Assembly (NCBI GenBank): GCA_963650135.1
Contig: CAVJLG010000061.1
Coordinates: 1 to 64,000 of the forward strand
Source of the DNA: HGM13006 sp963650135
GTDB taxonomy: Bacteria > Bacillota > Clostridia > Oscillospirales > Oscillospiraceae
DNA: 64,000 nucleotides
Direction of reading: 5' to 3'
Position 1 is the stretch's first letter. The number at the start of each line of letters is the position of its first letter. The notes below the pieces were generated by a model that did not search any database, was not told the DNA's origin, and saw only the letters and a program-made list of their open reading frames with translations. Positions 33,228 to 42,334 of the stretch are shown piece after piece. The translations under genes and the position numbers were made by a program.

Positions 33228-34885
33228 CAGCTCATCCTCCCGTGCTCTACCGAATATACCTGGTCGGCAATCCGCATGGTGGAGGCCCGATGGGATACCA
33301 GCACTACGGTTTTTCCGTCCCGCTGCTCATGGAGGGACTTTAGAATGATGGCTTCGTTCAGGCTGTCGAGATTGCTGGTGGGCTCGTCCAGCAGCATCAG
33401 CGGTGCATCGTGCAGAAATGCCCGGGCCAGGCCCAATCGCTGGCGCTGACCGCCGGACAGGGTGTCGCCCAGCTCGCCTACCGGGGTGTCATAGCCCTGG
33501 GGCAGGGTCATGATGAAGTCGTGGACCGCAGCTTTTCGGCAAGCGGCTTCGATTTCATCATCGGTGGCGTCCAGCTTTGCAATTCGAAGGTTGTTGCGAA
33601 TGCTGTCATGGAACAGGTGGGTATCCTGGGTGACAAAGCTCTCGAGATTTCGAAGATTGTCCGTGTTGATCTGGGAAATGTCCGTATCCGAAAGGCGCAC
33701 GCTGCCCTGGTCCACATTCCAGAAGCGCATCAGCAGCTTGAGCAGGGTGGATTTTCCGCTGCCGCTGCGGCCAACAATGCCCACCACGCTGCCGGCGGGG
33801 AATTGGGCGGAAACGTCGGACAAGATGGTTTCCTTTCCATAGGAGAAGGTCACATGCTCCGCTGCGGCGCCGGTAAAGGTGCGCTCGGGCTGCCCGGTGA
33901 CATCTTCGACTGCCGGTGTTTCATCCAGAATATCCAGCACGCGATTTCCGGCGGCAAAGGTGTTTTGCAGGGTGCTGCCCAGATTCGCCAAAGCGACGGT
34001 GGGACCAAAGGAGGAAAACAGCGCCAGTGTGACGATCAAAACGCCGTCAAAGCCCAGCTTGCCCTGCTGCATCAGAAGGGCGGCGGAGAAAAGCATGGCC
34101 AGGTCAAACAGCAAAATCGCGGTGTTGGTAATGGCGGTATTTTGGCCGGAGATGCGCTTCATCTTTTCGTCCACACCGGACAGCGCGTCAGTGCGCCGCT
34201 CCATCTCCTTCAGACGGGCAGCACCGCCGCCATATTGGATGGTTTCGCTGAGGCCCCGCAGACTATCCAGCACAAAGGCGGACAGCTGACCGGAGGCGGT
34301 GCGGAGTTCCAGTCCTGTCTGACCGGACCGACGAGAGGTAATCAGGGGAATCACAACGCCAACGCAGACATACGCCACCAGGGCCAGCAGGCCCAGCAGC
34401 CAGGAATAGCTGCCGATAAACAGGCATAGGATGACGGTAAACAGCAGCGCAATTGCCGCAGGAGAAATGGTATGGGCATAGAATACCTCTAAAAGCTCGA
34501 TATCTGAGGTAATCACGGAGATCAGGTCGCCCCTGTCCCGGCCCTCCAGCTTTGCAGGGCACAGCCGACGAAGGGCGCGGAACACCTTGTCCCGGATCAG
34601 CGCCAGCAGCCGGAAGGCAATGAAGTGGTTGCAAGACTGCTCGGCATAGCGGAACAGGCCCCGAACCAGGGCAAAGGCCAGCACCGAGACAAAAATCATC
34701 GTCAAGGACAGCGGCGTATCATAGCCCAGAAGATTCAGCGCGGCGAATCCGCCGAAGATGGTGATAAACGTGGCGCACAAATGGCCGATCAGACCCATGA
34801 AAATGGCAAGCAGCATATAGCCGGTGAGGGGGCGCACCAGGCCGATGAGCCGACGCATTACAGTAAATCCGCTTCTCTGGTTCAT
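33227..34885 (-). CDS. ABC exporter subunit, permease-ATPase fusion (CydC-like)
   Basis: This 552-residue half-transporter has six predicted membrane helices (about 20-290) followed by an ATPase with Walker A GRSGSGKSTLLK, signature LSGGQRQRLGLARA, Walker B PLMLLDEPTSNLD and a switch His. It overlaps the partner gene upstream by 4 bases (ATGA), so the two probably form a heterodimer. The start at 34885 follows AAAGGAGG. In CydDC such pairs export thiols for cytochrome assembly; here no cytochrome gene is seen and a drug or redox export role is equally likely. Confidence 0.9.
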   Translation of the reverse strand: MNQRSGFTVMRRLIGLVRPLTGYMLLAIFMGLIGHLCATFITIFGGFAALNLLGYDTPLSLTMIFVSVLAFALVRGLFRYAEQSCNHFIAFRLLALIRDKVFRALRRLCPAKLEGRDRGDLISVITSDIELLEVFYAHTISPAAIALLFTVILCLFIGSYSWLLGLLALVAYVCVGVVIPLITSRRSGQTGLELRTASGQLSAFVLDSLRGLSETIQYGGGAARLKEMERRTDALSGVDEKMKRISGQNTAITNTAILLFDLAMLFSAALLMQQGKLGFDGVLIVTLALFSSFGPTVALANLGSTLQNTFAAGNRVLDILDETPAVEDVTGQPERTFTGAAAEHVTFSYGKETILSDVSAQFPAGSVVGIVGRSGSGKSTLLKLLMRFWNVDQGSVRLSDTDISQINTDNLRNLESFVTQDTHLFHDSIRNNLRIAKLDATDDEIEAACRKAAVHDFIMTLPQGYDTPVGELGDTLSGGQRQRLGLARAFLHDAPLMLLDEPTSNLDSLNEAIILKSLHEQRDGKTVVLVSHRASTMRIADQVYSVEHGRMS

Positions 34886-36615
34886 TCTGCTGCCTCCTTT
34901 CCATACTGCTCCAGCTGCTGCTGTGCGGTCCAAAGGGTACGATATGCGCCGCCCTGCTGGAGCAGCGCCGAATGGGTGCCGTGCTGCACCACATTCCCAT
35001 GCTCCAGAACATAGATTTCGTTGGAATCCGTGACATTGGCTAGACGATGGGAAATCAGCAGCACGGTTTTGCGCCCGGCCAAGGCATGAATCTCTGCCAT
35101 AATGTCGGTTTCGCTTTCCACATCGATATTGGAGGTGGCCTCGTCGAAAATATAGACCGGGGTATCATGGAGCAGGGCCCGGGCCAATGCAAGCCGCTGC
35201 CGCTGACCGCCGGAGAGATTTTCGCCCCGCTCGGAAAGCGCCGTATCCAGTCCCTGCTCTCCTTGCAGGAACGCCTCCAGCTTCACCCGGCGGAGAACCT
35301 GCCAGAGCTGCTCGTCGGTGGCGTCCGGCTTAGCCAGCAGCAAATTGTCCCGAACGGTGCCCTTGAACAGATAGCTCTGGTGGCTGACGTAGGTGATATG
35401 CGCCATTAGGCTCTGCTCGGAAATATCCCGCAGCTCGACGCCGCCGATGGTAACGGAGCCGGTATAGCCCTGATTCCGGCCCATCAAAATGGCGGAAATC
35501 GTGGACTTACCGCAGCCGGATTCCCCTACCAGAGAGATGAACTGTCCGGCAGGAATATCAAGATCAACGCCGTGGAGAATCTCCTGCTCCGGGGCATAGG
35601 AGAAGTGCAAATCCCGGCACTGAATATCGCCCACCGGGCAGGGAACGGTACCCAGCTGTGGCTCGGGGAGATCCAGAAGGTGAAAAATCTTTTCGCTGGC
35701 AGCCATGCCGTTCATGGCAATGTGGAAGAAGGAGCCCAGCTGCCGCATAGGGATGAAAAAGTCCGCTGCCAGCAGAATAATCAACAGGCAGCCCCCAAGA
35801 TCAATATGGCCGCTCCGGAATTGAGTTGCTGCCATAATCACCCCCAGCGCAGCACCGCCATAGGCAATCAGGTCCATGATGGTGATGGAATTGAGCTGCA
35901 TGGTCAGCACCTTCATGGTGATTTTGCGGAATTTCTCCGCCTCTTCGTTCATCTGGTCGTTTTTAAAGCCGTCAGCCTGGTAGATTTTTAGGGTGGTGAG
36001 GCCTTGAAGATTCTCAAGAAAGGTATCGCCCAGTGCGGTATACTGCCCCCAGTATTTGCTCAGCAGCTTCTTTGCCCAGGTCTGAACGGCGGCAATGGCA
36101 ATGGGGATCAGCGGCACGCAGATCAGCAGCACCACGGCGGCGGGAACACTGACAAAGCACAGCACCACAAACAGTGTCAGCGGCGCCAGCATGGCATAGA
36201 AAAACTGCGGCAGATAGGCGCCGAAATACGTCTCCAGCTGGTCCACGCCCTCGACCGTTACCTGTACGACTTCTGAGGTCTTGACCTGCTGGGAATAGGA
36301 CGCGCCCAGTCGCAGCAGCTTTTGATAGATGGCCCCGCGCAGCGTCTTTTTTACGGCCTGTGCCGATAGAAAGCTCATCCGGGCAGCCCCGATGGTGCAG
36401 GCATAGCGCACGGCCACGGCCAGAACGGTAATGACCGCCACCACGGCCAAACGAGTGGGGGATAGGGCCCCCTGTTGTAGGCCGGAGAGCAGGGATGTAA
36501 TGGCGGCCATCATGGTGATATTGGCGGCAAGGCTGCACCACTGGAGCGCCACATTGCCTGCGATATACGTTTTGCTTTCCGGCACCGTGCCGATCAGCCG
36601 TTTGTTTATCATCAT
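34882..36615 (-). CDS. ABC exporter subunit, permease-ATPase fusion (CydD-like)
   Basis: This 577-residue half-transporter has an N-terminal six-helix membrane domain and an ATPase with Walker A GESGCGKSTISA, signature LSGGQRQRLALARA, Walker B VYIFDEATSNID and His switch LISHRLAN. It is the first gene of the operon with its partner and the YgbA-like gene. A 16-bp inverted repeat (36644-36659) lies just upstream and is shared with a decayed ABC gene at 61.4 kb. RBS AGGAGG lies 14 bases upstream, rather far. Confidence 0.9.
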   Translation of the reverse strand: MMINKRLIGTVPESKTYIAGNVALQWCSLAANITMMAAITSLLSGLQQGALSPTRLAVVAVITVLAVAVRYACTIGAARMSFLSAQAVKKTLRGAIYQKLLRLGASYSQQVKTSEVVQVTVEGVDQLETYFGAYLPQFFYAMLAPLTLFVVLCFVSVPAAVVLLICVPLIPIAIAAVQTWAKKLLSKYWGQYTALGDTFLENLQGLTTLKIYQADGFKNDQMNEEAEKFRKITMKVLTMQLNSITIMDLIAYGGAALGVIMAATQFRSGHIDLGGCLLIILLAADFFIPMRQLGSFFHIAMNGMAASEKIFHLLDLPEPQLGTVPCPVGDIQCRDLHFSYAPEQEILHGVDLDIPAGQFISLVGESGCGKSTISAILMGRNQGYTGSVTIGGVELRDISEQSLMAHITYVSHQSYLFKGTVRDNLLLAKPDATDEQLWQVLRRVKLEAFLQGEQGLDTALSERGENLSGGQRQRLALARALLHDTPVYIFDEATSNIDVESETDIMAEIHALAGRKTVLLISHRLANVTDSNEIYVLEHGNVVQHGTHSALLQQGGAYRTLWTAQQQLEQYGKEAAE

Positions 36616-36643
36616 GGTAGTTGTTGTTGCCTCCTTTGTGATT

Positions 36644-36659
36644 GTTAGAACGGGCTAAC
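36644..36659. promoter_or_regulatory. Inverted repeat GTTAG-N6-CTAAC, probable repressor operator
   Basis: GTTAGAACGGGCTAAC occurs 28 bases before the ABC start codon and recurs as GTTAGAACAAGCTAAC at 61466-61481 before another ABC gene. A further GTTAG half-site lies at about 36704. The regulator is not adjacent; the TetR gene at 61526-62149 is a candidate. Confidence 0.6.
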
Positions 36660-36854
36660 TTATACGGAAATTAAAACGTCAGTCCAGTGCGGCTGACGTA
36701 TTTGTTAGTCTAGGATACCATACTTTTTTTCTCCATGCAAGGGCAAAAAATAACAGTCCCCGCCGTTTTTCGCAGGAGCTCGGCGCATGATTTTGCATGT
36801 TTATAAGGGAATCATTTGTAATATACAGAAAGCGGGAGAAATTTGTAGATTTCA

Positions 36855-36883
36855 TTGCATTTATACGGCGGATACAGTAGAAT
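36855..36883 (+). promoter_or_regulatory. Sigma-70 promoter of the TIR operon
   Basis: TTGCAT (36855-36860), a 17-base spacer and TAGAAT (36878-36883) lie about 97 bases before the ATG. Confidence 0.55.
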
Positions 36884-36979
36884 GTACTTATTATAAGGAA
36901 AGATCCCCATACTTTGTCATTGGAAACGCAAAGGGGTACGTTCATGGAACGGAACGGGGAAAAGAGGAGATGACCGCCC

Positions 36980-39778
36980 ATGGCAGTTTTGAAGTGTAAA
37001 ATGTGCGCAGGCAACATTATCCCGGTGCAGGGGAAAAATTTAGGCGTCTGCGACAGCTGCGGCTCCACGGTGACCTTGCCCTCCATTACGGATGAGCGGC
37101 GCACCGATACCTTCAACCGCGGCAACCATTTTCGCCAGGTCTATGAATTTGACGCAGCGCTGAAGGAATACAGCCAGATTGTCAGAGAAGACCCCGAGGA
37201 TGCAGAGGCCCATTGGTGCATGACCCTGTGCCGCTATGGCATCAACTATCACCAGGATCACCGCACGGGGCAGCGGATTCCCACCTGCGACCGAGTCAGC
37301 TATACTTCGATTCTGGAGGACCCGGACTATCTGGCGGCGCTGAAATATGCTGACGGCGACCAGAAAGCGCTGTATCAGGAAGAGGCAAAGCGGATTTATA
37401 AGATTCAGCAGGGCATTCTGGAGGTTTCGGCAAAGGAAAAGCCCTTTGATGTGTTCATTTGCTTTAAGGATACCGACGATAAAACCGGCAAGCGTACCCG
37501 GGATTCCGTATTGGCCCAGGATCTTTATAGTGAGCTTACCAAGCGGGATTATAAGGTGTTCTTCTCCCGCATTACGCTGAAAGAAGAGCATATGGGGCAG
37601 GAGTGGGAGCCCTACATATTTGCGGCCCTGAACAGCGCAAAGGTGATGCTGGTGGTGGGCACCACGCCGGAGAATTTCAGCTCCCCCTGGGTAAAGAACG
37701 AGTGGAGCCGATTCCTGAATCTGCGCCGCATGGACAAAACGAAGATCTTGATTCCCTGCGTCAGTGGGATGAGTCCCAATGCGCTGCCTGCTGGCCTAAA
37801 GGAGTTGGAAGGCCGGGATATGAATGAGATTTCCTTCATGCAGGACATCCTCTATGGCATTGAGCGGGTGATTCGAGGCGATCAGAAGAAGACTCAGTCC
37901 GGCGGCGGTACGGTATCGGCGGTGAATTATGTCAAGCGCGCCTTTATGGCCCTGGAGGACAGGGAGTTCGCTGCCGCAGACAAGCAGCTGGAGCAGGCGC
38001 TGAATCTGGACCCGGAAAACGGACAGGCCCACTTGGGCAAGCTCCTGGTGGAGCGGAAATGCACCTGCGTAGAGGAACTGGCAGAGGAGGATACGCCCCT
38101 GTCCGGAAGCGGCCACTATAACCGTGCGGTGAAATTTGGCGATTTGGGCACACAGCAGAAGCTCCGTGCTGTCGAGAGCCAGATTCAGGAGCGTGTGCGT
38201 CAGAGAGAGCTGTCAGATACCTATCAGCGGCTTTGCAATGAACTGGACAATGTGGAAGAAAGCGAGAAAGCGGAGCAACTGGCAAAGAATTTCGACGCCT
38301 TAGGGGACTACCGCCATGCCAGCCAGAAGGCTGCGGAGGCCCGGGAAGCGGCGGAAAGTATCCGGCAGGAGAAAGCGGAACAGCAGCGCCGCCTGGATTT
38401 ACAGCGTCGGCAGCAGGCAGAGGAAAAGGCCAAGGCTGAGGCCGCAGAAAAGGCGGCTGCGCAAAAGGCCGCCAATCGGGTGAAACGGAAGCGCCGGTCC
38501 AAGCGCATTCGGCGGCTGATTTTTGTGCTAATTATTCTGGGGATCATTCTGAACAGTGCATACAAGAATTATTTAGAGGCGCCTCGAGCCATATATGACG
38601 AGGCCGAAACCGCCATGGAGCAGGGAGATTACGAGACTGCTGCGGTGGATTATTTCGCGGTGGCAAACAGCCGATTCGCTACGACCTTTTTCAAGGATGC
38701 GGAACAGAAGGGTATTGAGGCCTGCACCGCATGGCTGGGCTGGGAGCCGGTTGTGCTTTCTTCGTCGGATTGTCCCTGGTTCTCGGTGGACAGCTATGGC
38801 CACCTGGAGTTTAACAGCAGCATGTACGATTCCAGCCAGGACTTTGTACTGCCCACGGTTTTGGATGGTCAGCTGGTAACCGGCCTGTCCGGCTATTGCT
38901 TTGAAGGCGACGGCGTGGTGTCGCTGACTCTGCCGGATAACTACACCTATATTGGAGAACGAGCCTTCTCCGGCTGCCAGACCATGAACTCCATTGTGCT
39001 GGGGCAGAACACCACCTATATCGGAGATCGGGCGTTTAACGACTGCGACAGCCTGACCAGCGTTACGATCCCCGGCTCCGTAAGAGAAATGGGCGACGGC
39101 GTATTTTATGACTGCGACTATCTCAATAGCGTTACTCTGATGCCCGGCGTGCAGGAGATTGGCGACAAGGCCTTTTACGAATGTGACGGCCTGACCAGCA
39201 TCTATATTCCCAGCTCTGTTACCAGAATCGGCAGCAATGCCTTTAGCAGCTCCGGCATTATGACGGTGACTATGGAGGAGGGCGTGTCCGGCATCGAATC
39301 CGGTGCGTTCTATTACTGCCAGAACCTGACCGAGGTTACGATTCCCGGTTCCTGCACCGAAATTGGTGCGGAGGCCTTCCGGGATTGCGATGCCCTGACG
39401 AGCGTGACGCTAAACAGCGGCGTTGAGGTCGTGGGAGAAAAGGCGTTCCAGGGCTGTGAGCAGCTATCCTATTTGGCGCTCAGCGATACGCTGACCACCA
39501 TCGGCGAGTCGGCGTTTTATGACTGCGACCAGCTTACGGGCGTGACCATTCCTGCTGGGGTATCGACCATTGAGTCCAGAACGTTTTGCTATTGCAGCAG
39601 CCTTTATTGGATTTGGGTCAGCGATGGGCTGAGCATTATCCGGGATGATGCATTTTACGGAAGCAATAATCTGAGCCAGGTATATTTCAGCGGCAGCGCA
39701 GACACATGGTATGCCATGTCTAAGGGCAATAACGATGTGCTGAACAATGCAACGCTGATTAGCGACTACTACGGCTAA
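36980..39778 (+). CDS. Zinc-ribbon/TIR/transmembrane/BspA-LRR protein
   Basis: This 932-residue protein has six parts in order. A CxxC...CxxC zinc ribbon (6-27) comes first, then a TPR-like helical region (40-145) and a TIR domain (155-295) opening FDVFICFKDTD. Its GQEWE motif places E210 where the catalytic Glu of TIR NADases lies. Next come a further TPR-like stretch and a charged coiled coil (about 310-505), one membrane helix (LIFVLIILGIILNSAYK, about 513-530), and a C-terminal array of BspA-type leucine-rich repeats (about 600-930; IPGSVREMGDGVFYDC pattern). The charge distribution suggests the TIR is inside and the repeats outside the cell. Similar architectures are known in gut Firmicutes, but their function is not established. 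It heads a three-gene operon with an SPFH protein. RBS GAGGAG. Confidence 0.85.
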   Translation: MAVLKCKMCAGNIIPVQGKNLGVCDSCGSTVTLPSITDERRTDTFNRGNHFRQVYEFDAALKEYSQIVREDPEDAEAHWCMTLCRYGINYHQDHRTGQRIPTCDRVSYTSILEDPDYLAALKYADGDQKALYQEEAKRIYKIQQGILEVSAKEKPFDVFICFKDTDDKTGKRTRDSVLAQDLYSELTKRDYKVFFSRITLKEEHMGQEWEPYIFAALNSAKVMLVVGTTPENFSSPWVKNEWSRFLNLRRMDKTKILIPCVSGMSPNALPAGLKELEGRDMNEISFMQDILYGIERVIRGDQKKTQSGGGTVSAVNYVKRAFMALEDREFAAADKQLEQALNLDPENGQAHLGKLLVERKCTCVEELAEEDTPLSGSGHYNRAVKFGDLGTQQKLRAVESQIQERVRQRELSDTYQRLCNELDNVEESEKAEQLAKNFDALGDYRHASQKAAEAREAAESIRQEKAEQQRRLDLQRRQQAEEKAKAEAAEKAAAQKAANRVKRKRRSKRIRRLIFVLIILGIILNSAYKNYLEAPRAIYDEAETAMEQGDYETAAVDYFAVANSRFATTFFKDAEQKGIEACTAWLGWEPVVLSSSDCPWFSVDSYGHLEFNSSMYDSSQDFVLPTVLDGQLVTGLSGYCFEGDGVVSLTLPDNYTYIGERAFSGCQTMNSIVLGQNTTYIGDRAFNDCDSLTSVTIPGSVREMGDGVFYDCDYLNSVTLMPGVQEIGDKAFYECDGLTSIYIPSSVTRIGSNAFSSSGIMTVTMEEGVSGIESGAFYYCQNLTEVTIPGSCTEIGAEAFRDCDALTSVTLNSGVEVVGEKAFQGCEQLSYLALSDTLTTIGESAFYDCDQLTGVTIPAGVSTIESRTFCYCSSLYWIWVSDGLSIIRDDAFYGSNNLSQVYFSGSADTWYAMSKGNNDVLNNATLISDYYG

Positions 39779-39799
39779 GGTCCGAAAGGAGAGAGAACA

Positions 39800-41569
39800 A
39801 TGGCGAAATTTGTGATTGAGTGCCCCAGCTGCCAAAGCTATGTGCGGGTGTCCAATTCCATCTTTGCAAAGAAGCAGGTCCGCTGCAACTGCGGCACGCT
39901 GATTGACATTAAGGCAAACCGGATGATGAGCCGGGTTTGCCCCCACTGCGGCAACAGCGTTGTATTTGATGCGGCCAAGGGAGAAAAGGCAAAGTGCCCG
40001 GTCTGCAAGGAGCGCATCAATACCACTGCGGAGCAGAGCCGGACCGAGGAATTTTCCTGTAGCCAGTGCGGCATTCGGCTGCGGGCGGACAAAAATGCAA
40101 CCCACTATCGCTGCCCGGTTTGCGATACGGACAACGACGTTCAGGCGCAGATTGCCAAGGAGCGCATTTCCCGCCAGGGGGTTGCCAGCATCATCAAGTA
40201 TGAGGGCGACAATCAGACCTTCATCTGGAAGCATCCCATTGAGGACTTTAACCTGGGCTCTCAGCTGATTGTCCATGAAACCCAGGAGGCGGTGTTCTTC
40301 CGGAACGGCCAGGCGCTGGATTCTCTGGGGCCCGGACGGCATACACTGGAAACCCAGTCCATGCCCATCCTCAATAAGTTCTATAAGCTGCCCACGGATT
40401 CGATGAAAACCTTCCATTCTGAGGTCTACTTTATCAATATGACCACCCAGATGGGCATTAAGTGGGGCACTGACTCCAAGGTTCGGGTGAAGGACCCGGT
40501 CAACGGCTTTTATGTAGAGCTGGGGGCAGGCGGCGAGTTCAACCTGAAAGTCAGCGACGCCCGCCGGCTCTTGATGAAGCTGGTTGGCACGGTGGGCAGC
40601 CTGAGTCAGAGTGATTTGCTGTCCAGCGAGCTGGTGGGCGGGGTTCCCAAGCAGACAGGCTATTTCCGGGCGATGATTATGACCCAGGTGAAAACCTATC
40701 TGGCCCAGACCATTCGCCAGGAGAACATCAACATCCTGGACATCGACGAGCAGCTCAGTAAGCTGTCCGAGGGCTTGAAAATCCTGATTAACCAGTCCCT
40801 CCAGGAGTATGGCCTGGTGATGCCGGAGTTTTATGTCACCCGGATTGTCACCCCTGATGACGACGAAAACTTCATTCGGCTCAAGCAGCAGTTTGCGGAT
40901 CAGGTGCTCAATGTCCGGGAGGAGGAAATCCGCCAGAAGACCGCCGAAGCCACTCGGAACCGCAAGCGCGTTGAGGCGCAGACGGATGCTGAGATGAAAA
41001 TCATTGCAGCCCAGGCGGAGGCCGAGGCCCGCCGCCAGAACATCCTGGTAGAGGCCGAGGAAATGCGGCTCAAGGGCTATAGCTATCAGCAGGAAACCGC
41101 GCGCCAGGTGGGCGTGAATGCCACCAGCAATCTGGGTAGCGGCGGCGGAAGCGGCTTGAGCGATTTGATGGGCCTGGGCGTGGCGATGGGGGCGATGGGC
41201 TCCATTGCCGGCACCACAAAGCGTGCAGTCTCCGGACTGATGGACCCGGACGAGCCCGGCTGGACCTGCTCCTGCGGTACGGTCAACACCGGGAAATTCT
41301 GCTCCGAGTGCGGCAGGGGAAAGCCGCAGACCGAGCGCTGGACCTGCTCCTGCGGCACGGAAAATACGGGTAAATTCTGCTCGGAATGCGGAAAGATGAA
41401 GCCCCAGCCCGCAGAGCCCTGGACCTGTGCCTGCGGCGAAACCAATACCGGTAAGTTCTGCTCTGCCTGCGGGAAGCCCAAGCCGGAGGGCCCCTGGACT
41501 TGCTCCTGCGGCAACAGCGGCATCACCGGAAAGTTCTGCCCGGAGTGCGGCAGAAAGAAAGGAGAATAA
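39800..41569 (+). CDS. SPFH (flotillin-like) protein with zinc ribbons at both ends
   Basis: This 589-residue protein starts with several CxxC zinc-ribbon modules (about 8-112). An SPFH/band-7 domain (about 120-340; SIIKYEGDNQTFIWKHP, VFFRNGQALDSLGPGRHTLE) follows, then a long Ala/Glu-rich coiled coil (370-430) and a Gly-rich linker. Four tandem copies of a ribbon with the pattern WTCSCG..NTGKFCSECG end the protein (about 485-587). It resembles the YdjI/virion-core-like SPFH family of Firmicutes, which forms membrane-associated assemblies. It starts 21 bases after the TIR gene and ends 3 bases before the small membrane protein, so the three products probably act together at the membrane. Confidence 0.88.
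   Translation: MAKFVIECPSCQSYVRVSNSIFAKKQVRCNCGTLIDIKANRMMSRVCPHCGNSVVFDAAKGEKAKCPVCKERINTTAEQSRTEEFSCSQCGIRLRADKNATHYRCPVCDTDNDVQAQIAKERISRQGVASIIKYEGDNQTFIWKHPIEDFNLGSQLIVHETQEAVFFRNGQALDSLGPGRHTLETQSMPILNKFYKLPTDSMKTFHSEVYFINMTTQMGIKWGTDSKVRVKDPVNGFYVELGAGGEFNLKVSDARRLLMKLVGTVGSLSQSDLLSSELVGGVPKQTGYFRAMIMTQVKTYLAQTIRQENINILDIDEQLSKLSEGLKILINQSLQEYGLVMPEFYVTRIVTPDDDENFIRLKQQFADQVLNVREEEIRQKTAEATRNRKRVEAQTDAEMKIIAAQAEAEARRQNILVEAEEMRLKGYSYQQETARQVGVNATSNLGSGGGSGLSDLMGLGVAMGAMGSIAGTTKRAVSGLMDPDEPGWTCSCGTVNTGKFCSECGRGKPQTERWTCSCGTENTGKFCSECGKMKPQPAEPWTCACGETNTGKFCSACGKPKPEGPWTCSCGNSGITGKFCPECGRKKGE
41262..41566 (+). repeat. Four tandem zinc-ribbon repeats
   Basis: Within the SPFH gene, four units of about 66-78 bases encode W-[TA]-C-[SA]-CG, NTGKFC or ITGKFC, and [SP]-[EA]-CG. 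The repeats differ at the DNA level, so the duplication is not recent. Confidence 0.7.
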
Positions 41570-41572
41570 GCC

Positions 41573-42238
41573 ATGAAACAGAAATATTCCGTGCTGGCAG
41601 CGGCTGGCATTGCGTTGGTGCTGTTTTCTCTGGTTGTATTCGTTGCGCCCATTCCCAAGACGGCGGTGTTTTGGGTGGCGTATCTATTCGCGGTAATTGC
41701 GATGGTTGCGCAGCTGGGCTTTGTCCATGTGGCATTTTCCGGCGGCACCTCGGCCCGGAGCAAGTTCTATGGCTATCCCATTTTCCGGGTAGGCATGGTC
41801 TATCTGGGGGTCCAGCTGGCGCTGAGCCTGGTGTTTATGCTGCTGGGGAAATGGGTGCCCATGTGGATTCCTGTGGTTTCCGGAGTGGTGGTTGCGGGTT
41901 TGGCGGCCATTGGTCTGCTGGCCACGGATAACGTCCGGGATTCTGTGATCCTGGTGGAGGAAAAGCAGGCGGCAAATACCGTCACCATGCGTTCTCTGCG
42001 CCGGAATGCCGATGTGCTGGTGTCCCGCTATCCGGAGTTTCAGGACTTGGCGGAGTCGCTGCACTATGCCGATCCGGTTGCCACCACAGCCACAGAGCCG
42101 CTGGAGCAGCAGCTGGCGTCTATGATGGCCCAGGTGGAGCAGTGCCCTGATGAGCAGTCCCGGCTGCGGCTGAAAAATAAAATGCTGGAGCTGCTGGAAC
42201 AGCGTAATGCCGTGTGCAAATCCAGCAAGACCAGATAA
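41573..42238 (+). CDS. Small membrane protein of the TIR-SPFH operon
   Basis: This 221-residue protein has about four membrane helices in its first 120 residues (VLAAAGIALVLFSLVVFV, FWVAYLFAVIAMVAQLGFV, MVYLGVQLALSLVFMLLG, VVSGVVVAGLAAIGLLA). A soluble helical C-terminus follows (LEQQLASMMAQVEQCPDEQ). No named family is recognised; similar proteins accompany SPFH genes in related organisms as I recall them. It is the last gene of the operon and may anchor the SPFH assembly. Confidence 0.6.
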   Translation: MKQKYSVLAAAGIALVLFSLVVFVAPIPKTAVFWVAYLFAVIAMVAQLGFVHVAFSGGTSARSKFYGYPIFRVGMVYLGVQLALSLVFMLLGKWVPMWIPVVSGVVVAGLAAIGLLATDNVRDSVILVEEKQAANTVTMRSLRRNADVLVSRYPEFQDLAESLHYADPVATTATEPLEQQLASMMAQVEQCPDEQSRLRLKNKMLELLEQRNAVCKSSKTR

Positions 42239-42297
42239 AAATAGCTGCCCAAACGCTGGATGTTTGGGCGGTTGCAGAAACGAGAGATTCGAATCAA

Positions 42298-42328
42298 CAA
42301 AAGCCAGCCCGAATTGGGCTGGCTTTTT
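42298..42328. terminator. Bidirectional terminator
   Basis: AAAAGCCAGCCC and GGGCTGGCTTTTT form a 12-bp stem with a 5-base loop between the TIR operon and the converging MATE gene. A second stem (GCCCAAAC/GTTTGGGC at about 42247-42269) lies just before it. Confidence 0.9.
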
Positions 42329-42334
42329 GCTGGC

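Larger units (their letters stand above)
36616..36979. other. Intergenic region between the ABC operon and the TIR operon
   Basis: No gene is seen. The region holds the GTTAG operator, a second inverted repeat (ACGTCAG 36676-36682 with CTGACGT 36693-36699) and the promoter of the TIR gene at 36855-36883. The remaining AT-rich part has no feature I can name. Confidence 0.5.

Noticed and set aside
34882..36615. Assignment of the ABC pair as true CydDC
   Set aside because: The fold and order fit, but no cytochrome bd genes are nearby and many drug exporters share these features, so only CydD-like is claimed.
36679..37125. Minus-strand frame of 148 codons upstream of the TIR gene
   Set aside because: It overlaps the start of the TIR gene and its promoter and shows no domain or ribosome site.
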